From Candidatus Hydrogenedentota bacterium (GTDB lineage Bacteria; Hydrogenedentota; Hydrogenedentia; Hydrogenedentales; JAGMZX01), in NCBI GenBank assembly GCA_029556545.1, contig JAKQEQ010000019.1, positions 62,001-126,000 on the forward strand: a stretch of 64,000 nt of DNA, in the 5' to 3' direction. The notes beneath the pieces are model-generated. The model saw nothing but the letters and a program-made list of their open reading frames with translations, had not been told where the DNA came from and searched no databases. Shown here piece after piece: positions 8,092 to 16,290 of the stretch. Position numbers and translations under genes: made by a program. Each line of letters opens with the position of its first letter. Positions within the stretch are counted from its first letter, which is position 1.

Positions 8092-9717
8092 TCACGCCTC
8101 CGGTTCGCCAAGGCCGATATCGCGGTAGGTCCAGCGTGGTTGCTCGCGGCCGCGGTCGAGGATCAGACTCAAGCCGTAGCCGATCACAAGGGTCGCGATG
8201 AGTCCGACGGCGCTGGTCCAGAGGAACCCGATATCGAGCGCCGCAAAGAATCGGCTCAGGGCGGAGGACTGCCCGCCGTTCCAGGCGAGGCTCCACGCGG
8301 CGAGGTTTCTCGCAAGCACGACTAAGGCCGTGATCACGCCGCCAATCACGCCGCCCCAGAAGACGCCGCGCGCGCCCGCGCGCCGCGTGAACAGCCCGAG
8401 CAGGAACAGCGCGAACAGTTCGCCGAGGAAACAGTTGACGACCTTGAGGGCGAGTTCGAAGACAGTGCCCAGCGATCCGACGACGCTGCCGCACGCGATC
8501 ACGAGCGCGCCGAGTCCGACGCAACTGTACCGCGCGAGCCGCACACGCGCGCGGACGGCCTCCGCGTCGTTCGCCGCGCTTTCCATGTTGTGTTCGCCGC
8601 GCCAGGCGCGATAGTAGAAGTCGTTCGTGATCGCGCCGATGCAGGCGTTGACCCCGGAATCCATGCTCGACATGGCCGCCGCCATGATCGCGCTCAGCAT
8701 CAGGCCCGCCGCGCCCACGGGCATGTAATTCGCGATGAAGTGGGGGAATACGGCGTCCGCCTTGAGCCCCTCCGGCAGGGGCGTGTGCGCGCGGAACGCA
8801 AACAACGCCAAACCGACGCAAATCATCAACGTGAAGTAAGAGGCGAAGGTGACGCAATTCAGCAGGAAGCCGCGCCGGGCCGTCTCGATCGAACGGGCGC
8901 TCAGGTATCGCTGAATCATCGTCTGGTCCACGCAGTAATTGCCGAACTTGTCCAGGGTGAAGCTGACGATGATGGCGAGCACCGTAAAGTCCGTGTACAG
9001 ATACAGTTTGAACTTCTCGCCGAATGTGGCGCCGTCCCAACCCGGCACGGACGCCGCGATCGCGGTCTTGCCGGCGCTGGCGGCCGTTTCGATCACGCCC
9101 GCCACGCCGCCGGGGACGTGGGCCGTCACGGTGTACAAGGCCACGCCGACGCCGCTGAACATGACGATGAACTGGGCGATATCGGTCCAGATGACCGCGC
9201 GCAGACCGCCGAACGTGGTATAGACTGTGGCCGCGGCCCCCAGCACAATGACCGCCGCCGCGATGGGCACGGCGCCGTCGCTGGCCACGTGCAACACCAT
9301 CGCCGGCACGTAGAGCGTGACTGCCATCCACGTTACGCGCCAGAGAATGAACAGCGCGCTTGCGAGCAGGCGTACGCGCAGGCTGAACCGGTGTTCGAGG
9401 TATTCGTAAGCCGTGTAGACGCGCAGGTTGCGAAACAGCGGCATGAAGAGGCGCGTCACCAGCGGGTACGACACCGGCAGCGCCACCAGGCTCCACAGCA
9501 TGATCGTTCCCGCGCCGAGGGCGGCAGTCGGAGCGCCGATGAACCCGATGCTGCTCGCCATCGTGGCCATCAGCGACACGCCGACCACGACCCAGCCCAG
9601 GCCGCGCCCCGCCAGGAAGTATTCGCGTGAGGATTTCTGACTGCGGAAGAAGAACGCGCCGATGGCCAGCACCGCGACCAGATACCCCCCGCACAGACTA
9701 TAATCGAGCGCCGTCAT
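8092..9717 (-). CDS. Sodium:solute symporter (SSS family)
   Basis: A 541-residue membrane protein with about 13-14 hydrophobic segments. The N-terminus carries the SSS pattern YFLAGRGLGWVVVG followed by the GAPTAALGAG region, and the AIMAAAMSSMDSGVNA motif carries the Na2-site Ser/Asp cluster of the LeuT fold. The start lies four bases after the stop of lysS, so the two are probably cotranscribed. SSS carriers import sugars, amino acids, vitamins or organic acids with sodium; the glycan-degrading context favours a sugar but the substrate cannot be read. Confidence 0.88.
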   Translation of the reverse strand: MTALDYSLCGGYLVAVLAIGAFFFRSQKSSREYFLAGRGLGWVVVGVSLMATMASSIGFIGAPTAALGAGTIMLWSLVALPVSYPLVTRLFMPLFRNLRVYTAYEYLEHRFSLRVRLLASALFILWRVTWMAVTLYVPAMVLHVASDGAVPIAAAVIVLGAAATVYTTFGGLRAVIWTDIAQFIVMFSGVGVALYTVTAHVPGGVAGVIETAASAGKTAIAASVPGWDGATFGEKFKLYLYTDFTVLAIIVSFTLDKFGNYCVDQTMIQRYLSARSIETARRGFLLNCVTFASYFTLMICVGLALFAFRAHTPLPEGLKADAVFPHFIANYMPVGAAGLMLSAIMAAAMSSMDSGVNACIGAITNDFYYRAWRGEHNMESAANDAEAVRARVRLARYSCVGLGALVIACGSVVGSLGTVFELALKVVNCFLGELFALFLLGLFTRRAGARGVFWGGVIGGVITALVVLARNLAAWSLAWNGGQSSALSRFFAALDIGFLWTSAVGLIATLVIGYGLSLILDRGREQPRWTYRDIGLGEPEA

Positions 9718-9721
9718 CGCG

Positions 9722-11227
9722 TTACTTGAGGGGCCGCAACTGCGGGAACAGAATCACCTCGCGGATCGACGCCGAGTCCGTCAGCAGCATCGTCAACCGG
9801 TCGATGCCGATCCCGAGGCCCGCCGTGGGCGGCATGCCGACCTCGAGCGCGGTAATGTAATCCTCGTCGAGGTATTGCGCCTCGTCGTCGCCCGCCTCGC
9901 GCAGCCGCACCTGCTCGACGAAGCGCTCCCGCTGGTCCATCGGGTCGTTCAACTCGGAGAAGGCGTTGCCGATTTCGAGCCGCGCTACAAACGGCTGGAA
10001 CCGCTCTGTCAGCGCTGGATTTCCGCGCTTCTTCTTCGCGAGGGGCGACAACTCGATGGGGTAATCGTACAGAAACGTCGGCTGCACAAGCTGCGGACGC
10101 ACCTTCGCCGCCATCACCTCGTCCACAATAGCGCCGTAGCCCATCTCGGGCGCAACCTCGACGCCTGCGCTTTGCGCCAGCCGCCCCGCGCCGTCCCGCT
10201 CGCGAGTCGCTTCGAGATCGATGCCCGCGTGTTCGCGGATGGCCTCGAAGAGCGTCATCCGCTTCCACGGGCGCGCGGCGTCGATGGTTTCGCCCTGGTA
10301 CGTGAACGCCGCGCCGCCCGCCACGTTCTCGATGATATGCACGAGCAGTTCTTCCGTCTCGTCCATGAGGCCGAGATAGTCCTGGTACGCCTCGTACAAC
10401 TCCATCATCGTGAACTCGGGATTGTGCCGCGTGTCCACGCCCTCGTTGCGGAAACACCGGTTGATCTCGAAGACCTTCTCGAAGCCGCCCACGATCAGCC
10501 GCTTCAGATACAGTTCCGGCGCGATGCGGAGATACAGATCGGTGTCATAGGTGTTGTGATGCGTGATAAACGGACGCGCCGTCGCCCCGCCGGGGATCGG
10601 ATGCAGCATCGGCGTCTCGACTTCGAGAAACCCGCGATCGGCGAGCCAACGCCGCATCAGGTCGATGACCCGCGCCCGCGCGCGGAAACGGTCGAGCGTC
10701 TCCGGGTTCGCCACGAGATCCAGATAGCGCTGCCGATACCGCGTCTCTACGTCCGTCAGACCGTGGTACTTTTCGGGCAGCGCGCGCAACGACTTGGTGA
10801 GAATCTCATAGCGGTCCGCGAAAAGGGTGATCTCGCCCGCGCGCGTCCGGCGCACCATGCCGTGCGCGCCGATGAAATCGCCGATATCGACGTCCTTCAG
10901 AGCCGTATACGCCTCCTCGCCCACCTGCCGCTGGCCGAAGAACACCTGTATCTTGCCCGTCTCGTCGCGGAGGTCCGCGAACGTGCTCTTGCCCTGCCCC
11001 CGCCGCGACACGAGCCGTCCCGCCAGCGCCGCGGCGGTCTCGGCGGGCGCGTCCGGCGTCGCCGCCGTTTCAGCCTTCTCAAACGATGCGCGCGCCTCGG
11101 CAATCGCGTGCGTGCGCGCGAACGTGTACTTGAACGGCTCGTCGCCGCGCGCGCGAATCCGCTCGAGTTTCGCGATGCGGTGCTGCCGCAGTTCTTCTTC
11201 CGTCGAATGATGCAGTTCGTCGGTCAT
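9722..11227 (-). CDS. lysS: Lysyl-tRNA synthetase, class II
   Basis: Charges tRNA-Lys in the cytoplasm. The 501 residues show an N-terminal OB-fold anticodon-binding domain (about 60-165) and a class II catalytic core: motif 2 around FRNEGVDTRHNPEFT (about 257-271) and motif 3 GLGIGIDRLTMLLT near the C-terminus, ending with the characteristic REVILFPQLRP. Length and motifs match bacterial LysS. It is followed at four bases by the SSS transporter gene. Confidence 0.97.
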   Translation of the reverse strand: MTDELHHSTEEELRQHRIAKLERIRARGDEPFKYTFARTHAIAEARASFEKAETAATPDAPAETAAALAGRLVSRRGQGKSTFADLRDETGKIQVFFGQRQVGEEAYTALKDVDIGDFIGAHGMVRRTRAGEITLFADRYEILTKSLRALPEKYHGLTDVETRYRQRYLDLVANPETLDRFRARARVIDLMRRWLADRGFLEVETPMLHPIPGGATARPFITHHNTYDTDLYLRIAPELYLKRLIVGGFEKVFEINRCFRNEGVDTRHNPEFTMMELYEAYQDYLGLMDETEELLVHIIENVAGGAAFTYQGETIDAARPWKRMTLFEAIREHAGIDLEATRERDGAGRLAQSAGVEVAPEMGYGAIVDEVMAAKVRPQLVQPTFLYDYPIELSPLAKKKRGNPALTERFQPFVARLEIGNAFSELNDPMDQRERFVEQVRLREAGDDEAQYLDEDYITALEVGMPPTAGLGIGIDRLTMLLTDSASIREVILFPQLRPLK

Positions 11228-11327
11228 AGGATTGTCTTTCCGCCGTGTTATTGAAGACGCCGCCTATAGGAGTGGCGTAATGCATACCTCGAACGCCTGA
11301 GATCGTGGGCGAAGCATAGCATAAGCG

Positions 11328-11346
11328 CCGCGCGGCCGGCACGCGG
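11328..11346. repeat. 19-bp direct repeat, left copy, flanking a toxin-antitoxin pair
   Basis: CCGCGCGGCCGGCACGCGG occurs here and again, identically, at 12126-12144. The two copies bracket the DUF433/DUF5615 pair. They may be a footprint of insertion or recombination, or two copies of a short dispersed GC-rich repeat. Confidence 0.6.
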
Positions 11347-11412
11347 CATATTGACTCAGCGGAATGATGACCTGACGGTGATACTGTTAGTGCGCCGTGA
11401 TGGTGTGCGGGT

Positions 11413-11778
11413 TCAGACCTCCCCGCTGAGTAGCCGACGCACACGAAGGGCGCCGTTGGTGACCGTAACGAAGTGATTCGGCGCCGCGTTGGCTATTGCG
11501 GGAAAGTGCTGTTGCACGAGATCAATGAATTCCCGGCGCGATGCTGTGTGCAGGCGTAGCAGTATGACGCCCGCCGCGCTACGCCGTTGGCGAAAGACGA
11601 GTTCTCCGAAGTCCTTATCCGCGGTAAGAAGCACCCGCTTTGTATCCAATGCCAGCCGAAGGACCTCCGAATCACCAGATCCGCGATTCGTTTCCCGAAC
11701 ACTGAGTACAGCGTGGCCTGCTGTGCGTAACCATGTCACCAAGAACGGCTCGATGTTTTCATCGGCGAGGATTCTCAC
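11413..11778 (-). CDS. DUF5615 PIN-like toxin
   Basis: A 121-residue protein starting RILADENIEP with conserved acidic residues in ADENI and in TADKDFGEL, the pattern of the DUF5615 PIN-like family. These are predicted ribonuclease-type toxins of type II modules. The start is GTG 11778, overlapping the stop of the upstream DUF433 gene by four bases (GTGA), so translation is probably coupled. No toxicity can be shown from sequence; the pairing with DUF433 is the usual one for this family. Confidence 0.82.
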   Translation of the reverse strand: MRILADENIEPFLVTWLRTAGHAVLSVRETNRGSGDSEVLRLALDTKRVLLTADKDFGELVFRQRRSAAGVILLRLHTASRREFIDLVQQHFPAIANAAPNHFVTVTNGALRVRRLLSGEV

Positions 11779-12014
11779 CGCGTGCCTTCGGTGAGAAACA
11801 CCGCCTCCTCGCGGGCAAGATAACACGCGGCGTAACTTTGCGCTGCCCGGATGTGTTCCGCGCTCAGATCAGGATAGGCTTCCAACAACTCCGTTACGGA
11901 CCAGCCGTCGCCCAAGCGTTCGAGAACAAGCTCGACGGTGATGCGCGTGCCCATGAACACGGGTTTGCCAAGCATGACTTCCGGACGCTGTTCGATGTAC
12001 TCTTGCCAATTCAT
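11775..12014 (-). CDS. DUF433-family antitoxin
   Basis: A 79-residue protein with the DUF433 signature: KPVFMGTRITVELVLERLGDGWS and the helix segment LLEAYPDLSAEHIRAA, a winged-helix-like DNA-binding fold. DUF433 proteins are the antitoxin partners of DUF5615 toxins and probably repress their own operon. ATG 12014 has a GGAGAC site upstream. The frame continues upstream but overlaps intergenic sequence with no family similarity. Confidence 0.85.
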   Translation of the reverse strand: MNWQEYIEQRPEVMLGKPVFMGTRITVELVLERLGDGWSVTELLEAYPDLSAEHIRAAQSYAACYLAREEAVFLTEGTR

Positions 12015-12125
12015 GCGGCTATGTCTCCATGACCGAAGAATACCAGAGGATGAGGTCCTGGGAAAAGAACAAACCGAGGAAGTCGCCTCGAAGGTGGGGC
12101 TCGCCCGAGCAGGATGCCCACGAAC

Positions 12126-12144
12126 CCGCGCGGCCGGCACGCGG
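12126..12144. repeat. 19-bp direct repeat, right copy
   Basis: Identical to 11328-11346. Located between the DUF433 and HicA genes in a 193-bp gap (12015-12207) that otherwise shows nothing recognisable. Confidence 0.6.
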
Positions 12145-12207
12145 GGGCACGCGGGAAAGTGCGGATTTGCGTAGTGAGAGGCAACAAGGGTGTTGTTTCG
12201 TGCCTGC

Positions 12208-12408
12208 TTACTGGGGATTGTGCTCGGGTTTGCATGTAGTGAGCGTGCGGAGAATCCTCCTGGCCAAGCGTTCAGAAATCTCCGCATGGCGTGGCACCGC
12301 CTCAACGCGCCCAGTGTCCGGATTGTACCACAGCGAATGCGACGCGCCTTCTCGCTTCAGGCAGCAACCCGACCTGCGCAGGACCTTGAGAAGCGCTTCC
12401 CGCTTCAT
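12208..12408 (-). CDS. hicA: HicA-family toxin (mRNA interferase)
   Basis: A 66-residue dsRBD-fold protein with the HicA signature: helix REALLKVLRRSGC, then REGASHSLWYNP carrying the catalytic His (about residue 24), and VPRHAEISERLARRILR. HicA cleaves mRNA. The start overlaps the stop of hicB by the ATGA tetranucleotide. The antitoxin gene comes first, an order known for a subset of hic loci. Confidence 0.88.
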   Translation of the reverse strand: MKREALLKVLRRSGCCLKREGASHSLWYNPDTGRVEAVPRHAEISERLARRILRTLTTCKPEHNPQ

Positions 12409-12620
12409 TCAAGCGTGACCACTTCCCGTCGGGAATCCGGGGGGACGCCGCGGAGCATGTCCTCGCGCCGGTCTTCAAGGATTAGCGCAATGGCTTCGGC
12501 AAGGTTCTTCTTGCATTCCTCGACCGTGCGGCCTTGTCCATTTGCTCCGGGTACTTCCAGGCAATAGGCGACGTACCAGTCACCATCCTGCTCTACAATC
12601 GCGGTGAATTCGTTGTGCAT
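12405..12620 (-). CDS. hicB: HicB-family antitoxin
   Basis: A 71-residue protein: FTAIVEQDGDWYVAYCLEVPGANGQG is the partial RNase H fold strand set of HicB, followed by TVEECKKNLAEAIALILEDR. The typical C-terminal DNA-binding extension is missing, so this is the short HicB type. ATG 12620 is chosen because the domain starts there; no strong ribosome-binding site is seen. It forms a module with hicA. Confidence 0.87.
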   Translation of the reverse strand: MHNEFTAIVEQDGDWYVAYCLEVPGANGQGRTVEECKKNLAEAIALILEDRREDMLRGVPPDSRREVVTLE

Positions 12621-12738
12621 ATCCCATATCTCCGGCCACCGCATTATAGCATGTATTCCGCGCGGTGGTTTCTTTGCGCAGGTGGACAAACACGGACACA
12701 CATGGACCGAGACGGACGCCGCGCCGTGCGCTTTCCAA

Positions 12739-13491
12739 TTAGGACGCCCAGAGGTCCGCGTGGGCCGCGGCGCGGATGCGACAGCCCCATTCGAGGCGGA
12801 GCGAGGATTCGAGGTCCACGTGGCCGCCCGCCGCGCGGACCAACGCCGCGCCCGCCGCAACGTCCCAGAACATGATGTCGTCCTCGGCGTAGGCCTCGTA
12901 GCGGCCGCAGGCGACGTAAGCGAGCATGATCGCGGCGCTCCCCAGCAGCCGCAGTTTCTTGAACCTCTGCGCGTGTCGCACGAATTCCAGCAACGACTCC
13001 TCCGAGTACGAGCGGTTCGTGGGAAACCCCGTGCTAAGAATCGACCGCGAACGCTCGCGAACCGCGGAAACGCGCATCGGCGCGCCGTTCAGCCACGCCC
13101 CTTCACTCACGACGCCGGTGAACAACTCGTCACGGTTGAAATCGTAGATGACACCGAGCAGCGGCTCGTTACCGCGCGCAAGCGCAATCGACACCGCGCA
13201 GACCGGCGCGCCGCGTTGGAAATTCAGCGTGCCGTCGAGCGGGTCCACGATCCACGCGTCCACGTCCGCGCCGTAAGCGCCGTGCGTCCCGCTTTCCTCG
13301 GTCAGCACGGGGTGGGGGAGATCGCGCAGGACCTCGAGTATCCGCGCCTCGGCCTCGCGGTCCGCCTGCAGTTTGATGTCGCGGCCCTCTTCCTTGAGCA
13401 CGACGCGCGGTTGCTGTATCGCATCGGCAAGGAACGCGCCCGCGTTCCGCGCCGCCGTTATCGCAAGGTCCAATTCGGCTTGATACCGCAT
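12739..13491 (-). CDS. Inositol monophosphatase-family phosphatase
   Basis: A 250-residue magnesium-dependent phosphatase. It has the metal-site motif EESG (about 65-68), WIVDPLDGTLNF (about 80-91) and the second aspartate in FWDVAAGAALVRAAGG. Family members act on inositol phosphates, histidinol phosphate, PAP or fructose bisphosphate. The start overlaps the stop of the upstream dehydrogenase by one base (TGATG), so they are translationally coupled. The neighbouring SIS isomerase, Gfo/Idh/MocA and 2-hydroxyacid dehydrogenase genes suggest a sugar- or cyclitol-phosphate substrate, which is inference. Confidence 0.88.
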   Translation of the reverse strand: MRYQAELDLAITAARNAGAFLADAIQQPRVVLKEEGRDIKLQADREAEARILEVLRDLPHPVLTEESGTHGAYGADVDAWIVDPLDGTLNFQRGAPVCAVSIALARGNEPLLGVIYDFNRDELFTGVVSEGAWLNGAPMRVSAVRERSRSILSTGFPTNRSYSEESLLEFVRHAQRFKKLRLLGSAAIMLAYVACGRYEAYAEDDIMFWDVAAGAALVRAAGGHVDLESSLRLEWGCRIRAAAHADLWAS

Positions 13492-14420
13492 CAGGCGATT
13501 TCCAGGTCGCGCAACAGGTTCCGCACCGCCTGTATTTCCATGTCGCGTCGGCATTGGCGCGTGTACGTCCCCGCGTGCGGCGTGAGCAGCACCTGCGGAT
13601 AGCGCGTGAGCGGACCTTCGTAGGGCTCGCTCCAGAAGGCGTCGAACCACGCCGCGCCCACTTTGCCCATATCGAGCGCCGCAACAAGCGCCGCCTCGTC
13701 CACAAGCTCGCCCCGCGCCGCATTGAGCAGCACGACGCCGTCGCGCATCCCCGCGAATTGGTCCGAACCCAGGATGCAGTCGGTTCCCGCGGCGTGCAAC
13801 GACACAACGGCGGCTTCCGCCAGGCCGTTCTCGAGACGCGCCACGCGCGCGCCGATATCCGCCGCCGTCGCCTCCACATGCGGGTCGTACCACAGGACCC
13901 GCGCGCCGAACGCCTCGATCAGCCGCGCAACGCGCCGCCCGATGTGCCCATAGCCGATCAGCAGCACCGACGTGCCCTCGAGGCCGAACCCGATCATTTT
14001 CTTCCAGACGCCGCCGTGCAGCGCCTCGTTCATCGGGATCAGGTTGCGCGCCAGCGCCAACAGCGCCCCGACCGTCATCTCGGCGACCGCGCTTGCCGGG
14101 CCGTCCGGCGTACTCGACACGCGAATGCCCAGTTCCCGCGCGGCCTCGATGTCCACGTTGGTCATGCCGACGCCGACGCGCGCAATGGCTTTCAGGCGCG
14201 GCGCGGCGGACTCGAGCACCGCCCGGTTCAACGGTTCGAGACCTGCGAGCAACCCGTCCACACCTTGAAGATGCGCGATGGTTTCCCCTTCCGTGAGCCG
14301 CCGCCCGACCGGATTCGGCTTTACGGTTGCGCCCGTCTCCGCTAGCATGCACAGCGGGGTCGCGTCTTCTTTCGCAAAGGAAGACGGGCCTATCGCGATA
14401 CACAAGGGCGCATTGCGCAT
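13491..14420 (-). CDS. D-2-hydroxyacid dehydrogenase (SerA-like)
   Basis: A 309-residue NAD-dependent dehydrogenase of the phosphoglycerate dehydrogenase type without a regulatory ACT domain. The Rossmann motif is LLIGYGHIGRRVARL; the catalytic Arg sits in LLNAARGELVDEAAL, the Glu in FWSEPYEGPL and the His in TPHAGTYT. The N-terminal AIARVGVGMTNVDIEAA is the usual substrate-domain segment. ATG 14420 is used; ATG 14438 is an alternative. It could make 3-phosphohydroxypyruvate or act on a related sugar acid. Tight coupling to the phosphatase gene suggests consecutive steps. Confidence 0.88.
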   Translation of the reverse strand: MRNAPLCIAIGPSSFAKEDATPLCMLAETGATVKPNPVGRRLTEGETIAHLQGVDGLLAGLEPLNRAVLESAAPRLKAIARVGVGMTNVDIEAARELGIRVSSTPDGPASAVAEMTVGALLALARNLIPMNEALHGGVWKKMIGFGLEGTSVLLIGYGHIGRRVARLIEAFGARVLWYDPHVEATAADIGARVARLENGLAEAAVVSLHAAGTDCILGSDQFAGMRDGVVLLNAARGELVDEAALVAALDMGKVGAAWFDAFWSEPYEGPLTRYPQVLLTPHAGTYTRQCRRDMEIQAVRNLLRDLEIA

Positions 14421-14530
14421 GTCTCGCCGCCTCTCCATCGTTCCTGTTGTTCTGGCCACTCTCCTGCTCTTGTTCTGGCCGGTCTCCTGACCGAGCCAGT
14501 TACCGACCGCAGGTCTCCAACTATCAACCC

Positions 14531-15598
14531 TCAACTCGCGCCTCTCCCTCGGGGAGAGGGAGCACCAGGCGCCGAGGGCGACGCCATGAACGCGAGGTCA
14601 TTCTCGTATATCGCAAACACCAATCGCATAGCCTTGAGCGCCTGTTCGCTGTTTCCCGTCGCAACCGGCGTGTCTTCGATCACGTGGCGGAGAAACTCAT
14701 CCACTTCGCGTTCCCACGAAGGATCGGCGTCGAAGTAGATGACTTCCTCGCGCGGTGTGCCTTGCGCGAAACCGCTGTCGAACTGCCGCCGCGCCACGGA
14801 AATAGTCTCATCCCCGTAACTACGCGTCGAGGAGAGGATGCCGTTCACCGTCAGATAGCCCTCGCTGAGAAAGACCTCGAGACTGAAGCGATGCCGCCAA
14901 TGGGTGCTCGAACTGTGCAGCATGGCGATACGGCCCGCCGCATCGCGGAGCAGGGCGAAAGCGTTGTCTTCGACCGCGATGTTCCAGTACGCGGTCGTCA
15001 CCATGCTCTTCACCTCGACAAAGTCGCCGCAGAACATGCGCAGCAGATCGAGCATGTGAATGCCCTGGTCCAGGAGAATGCCCGCGCCGCTCAGTGCCTT
15101 GTCGCTCCGCCACTCTTGCTCGAACGCGGTCCCGCCCGACTTGCCGTAAACGCCGCGTAGCCAGAGGATGCGCCCGAGGCGGCCGCTGTCGACGATGCGC
15201 TTTGCTTCTTGAATGCCCGCGTGGTAGCGGTGGTTGAATCCAAACTTGAGCTTGAGGCCGGGGGCGCGTCGTTCCGCGGCGATGATGTTCTCGATGTCTT
15301 GGAGATTGCGACCCGGCGGCTTCTCCGAGAACACGTGCTTGCCCGCCTCGAGCGCGGCGATGACCACCTCCGGCGTATACCGGTTTGGCGTGCAGACACA
15401 TACGGCGTCCACGTCCGCGTCCAATACCGCGCGATAGTCGCTCATGACGCGGACATGCGGAAACTCCCGAGAGAAGGCGTCCGGCCGCGGGTCCGCCCCG
15501 CAGACGAGCCGCGCCGCCGGGTGCTGTGCAAGCACGCGGGCGCGAATTCCGCCCATCTTCCCGAGGCCGATAATGCCGACTTTGATCACCTGACTCAC
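14531..15598 (-). CDS. Gfo/Idh/MocA-family NAD(P) oxidoreductase
   Basis: A 355-residue dehydrogenase with the Rossmann motif VGIIGLGKMG, CTPNRYTPEVV, and the catalytic lysine in SEKPPGRNL. A C-terminal alpha/beta domain follows with DQGIHMLDLLRMF. Substrates are usually sugars, inositols or nucleotide sugars. The last 15 or so residues (SPSAPGAPSPRGRGAS) are encoded by a palindromic CCTCTCCCTCGGGGAGAGG repeat (14541-14559) and look like an acquired tail. It is downstream of the SIS and methyltransferase-like genes on the same strand. Confidence 0.88.
   Translation of the reverse strand: MSQVIKVGIIGLGKMGGIRARVLAQHPAARLVCGADPRPDAFSREFPHVRVMSDYRAVLDADVDAVCVCTPNRYTPEVVIAALEAGKHVFSEKPPGRNLQDIENIIAAERRAPGLKLKFGFNHRYHAGIQEAKRIVDSGRLGRILWLRGVYGKSGGTAFEQEWRSDKALSGAGILLDQGIHMLDLLRMFCGDFVEVKSMVTTAYWNIAVEDNAFALLRDAAGRIAMLHSSSTHWRHRFSLEVFLSEGYLTVNGILSSTRSYGDETISVARRQFDSGFAQGTPREEVIYFDADPSWEREVDEFLRHVIEDTPVATGNSEQALKAMRLVFAIYENDLAFMASPSAPGAPSPRGRGAS
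14541..14559. repeat. Palindrome forming the C-terminal codons of a dehydrogenase
   Basis: CCTCTCCCTCGGGGAGAGG lies inside the 3' end of the Gfo/Idh/MocA gene and encodes part of its low-complexity tail. It may double as a transcript-end hairpin. Confidence 0.5.
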
Positions 15599-15608
15599 GT
15601 TCTCTTTC

Positions 15609-15665
15609 GTGGCATGGGCGTCTCTCCCATCGTTTCGAAATCACGGGCGATACGCCCGCGCCGTG
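15609..15665. repeat. Double-hairpin intergenic repeat, copy 1
   Basis: Begins GTGGCATGGGCGTC and continues to a second stem CACGGGCGATACGCCCG, ending GCCGTG. It fills the gap between two same-strand genes (SIS and Gfo/Idh/MocA). Matching units are at 19751 and 39088. Confidence 0.75.
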
Positions 15666-15666
15666 C

Positions 15667-16287
15667 TCAGTGGTGCAGCATCTTCCCGTGCCGCATGGTG
15701 AGGAAGCCGCAGAGGATATGCCCAAGCACTGAAAAGGCGTCCTCGACCGGGCCGTATTCATCCTTCGTCGTGGGCACGTGCGCCACGAGGTCGCATGCCT
15801 CCGCCAGACGTCCCCCCTCGAAACCGCACCAGCCAAGCGTGGTCGCGCCGCGCTCGCGCGCGAACACTATCGCGCGGACCACGTTTTCGCTGTTCCCGCT
15901 GACGGACATGGCCAGCACCACGTCGCCGGGTTCGAGGTGGACGCGCAACTGCCGCTCGAACACGTTGTCATAGCCCGCGTCGTTGGCTAGCGCCGTGACC
16001 GAAGGCACGTTGTCGCTCAGGCAAAGCGCCCGAAACGGTGGCGTGCCTTCCGCGTAGCCGCCAGCCACCAGATCATTCACGATGTGCGCCGCCACGCCCG
16101 CGCTGCCGCCGTTCGCGACGAGATACAGTCTGTGCCCCGCGCGTGACGCTTGGTCGATGCAGTCCACCATGCTGTCGAGGATGCCTACGTCGATACCGCC
16201 CAGCACCTCGTGCAGCCGTTCTACGTATTTCGGCGCATAGTCGGCCACCGAAGCCGACGACGCATACAATTCCGCGAGTTTGTACAA
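15667..16287 (-). CDS. SIS-domain sugar isomerase (GmhA-like)
   Basis: A 206-residue protein with a single SIS fold: LYLVANGGSAGVAAHIVNDL near residue 60 is the phosphate-binding loop, and MSVSGNSENVVRA is the second SIS signature. The arrangement resembles sedoheptulose-7-phosphate isomerase. Several active-site details of true GmhA cannot be confirmed, so a related phosphosugar isomerase is possible. The gene starts three bases after the methyltransferase-like gene ends, pointing to one operon with the downstream dehydrogenases and phosphatase. Confidence 0.8.
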   Translation of the reverse strand: MYKLAELYASSASVADYAPKYVERLHEVLGGIDVGILDSMVDCIDQASRAGHRLYLVANGGSAGVAAHIVNDLVAGGYAEGTPPFRALCLSDNVPSVTALANDAGYDNVFERQLRVHLEPGDVVLAMSVSGNSENVVRAIVFARERGATTLGWCGFEGGRLAEACDLVAHVPTTKDEYGPVEDAFSVLGHILCGFLTMRHGKMLHH

Positions 16288-16290
16288 CGG

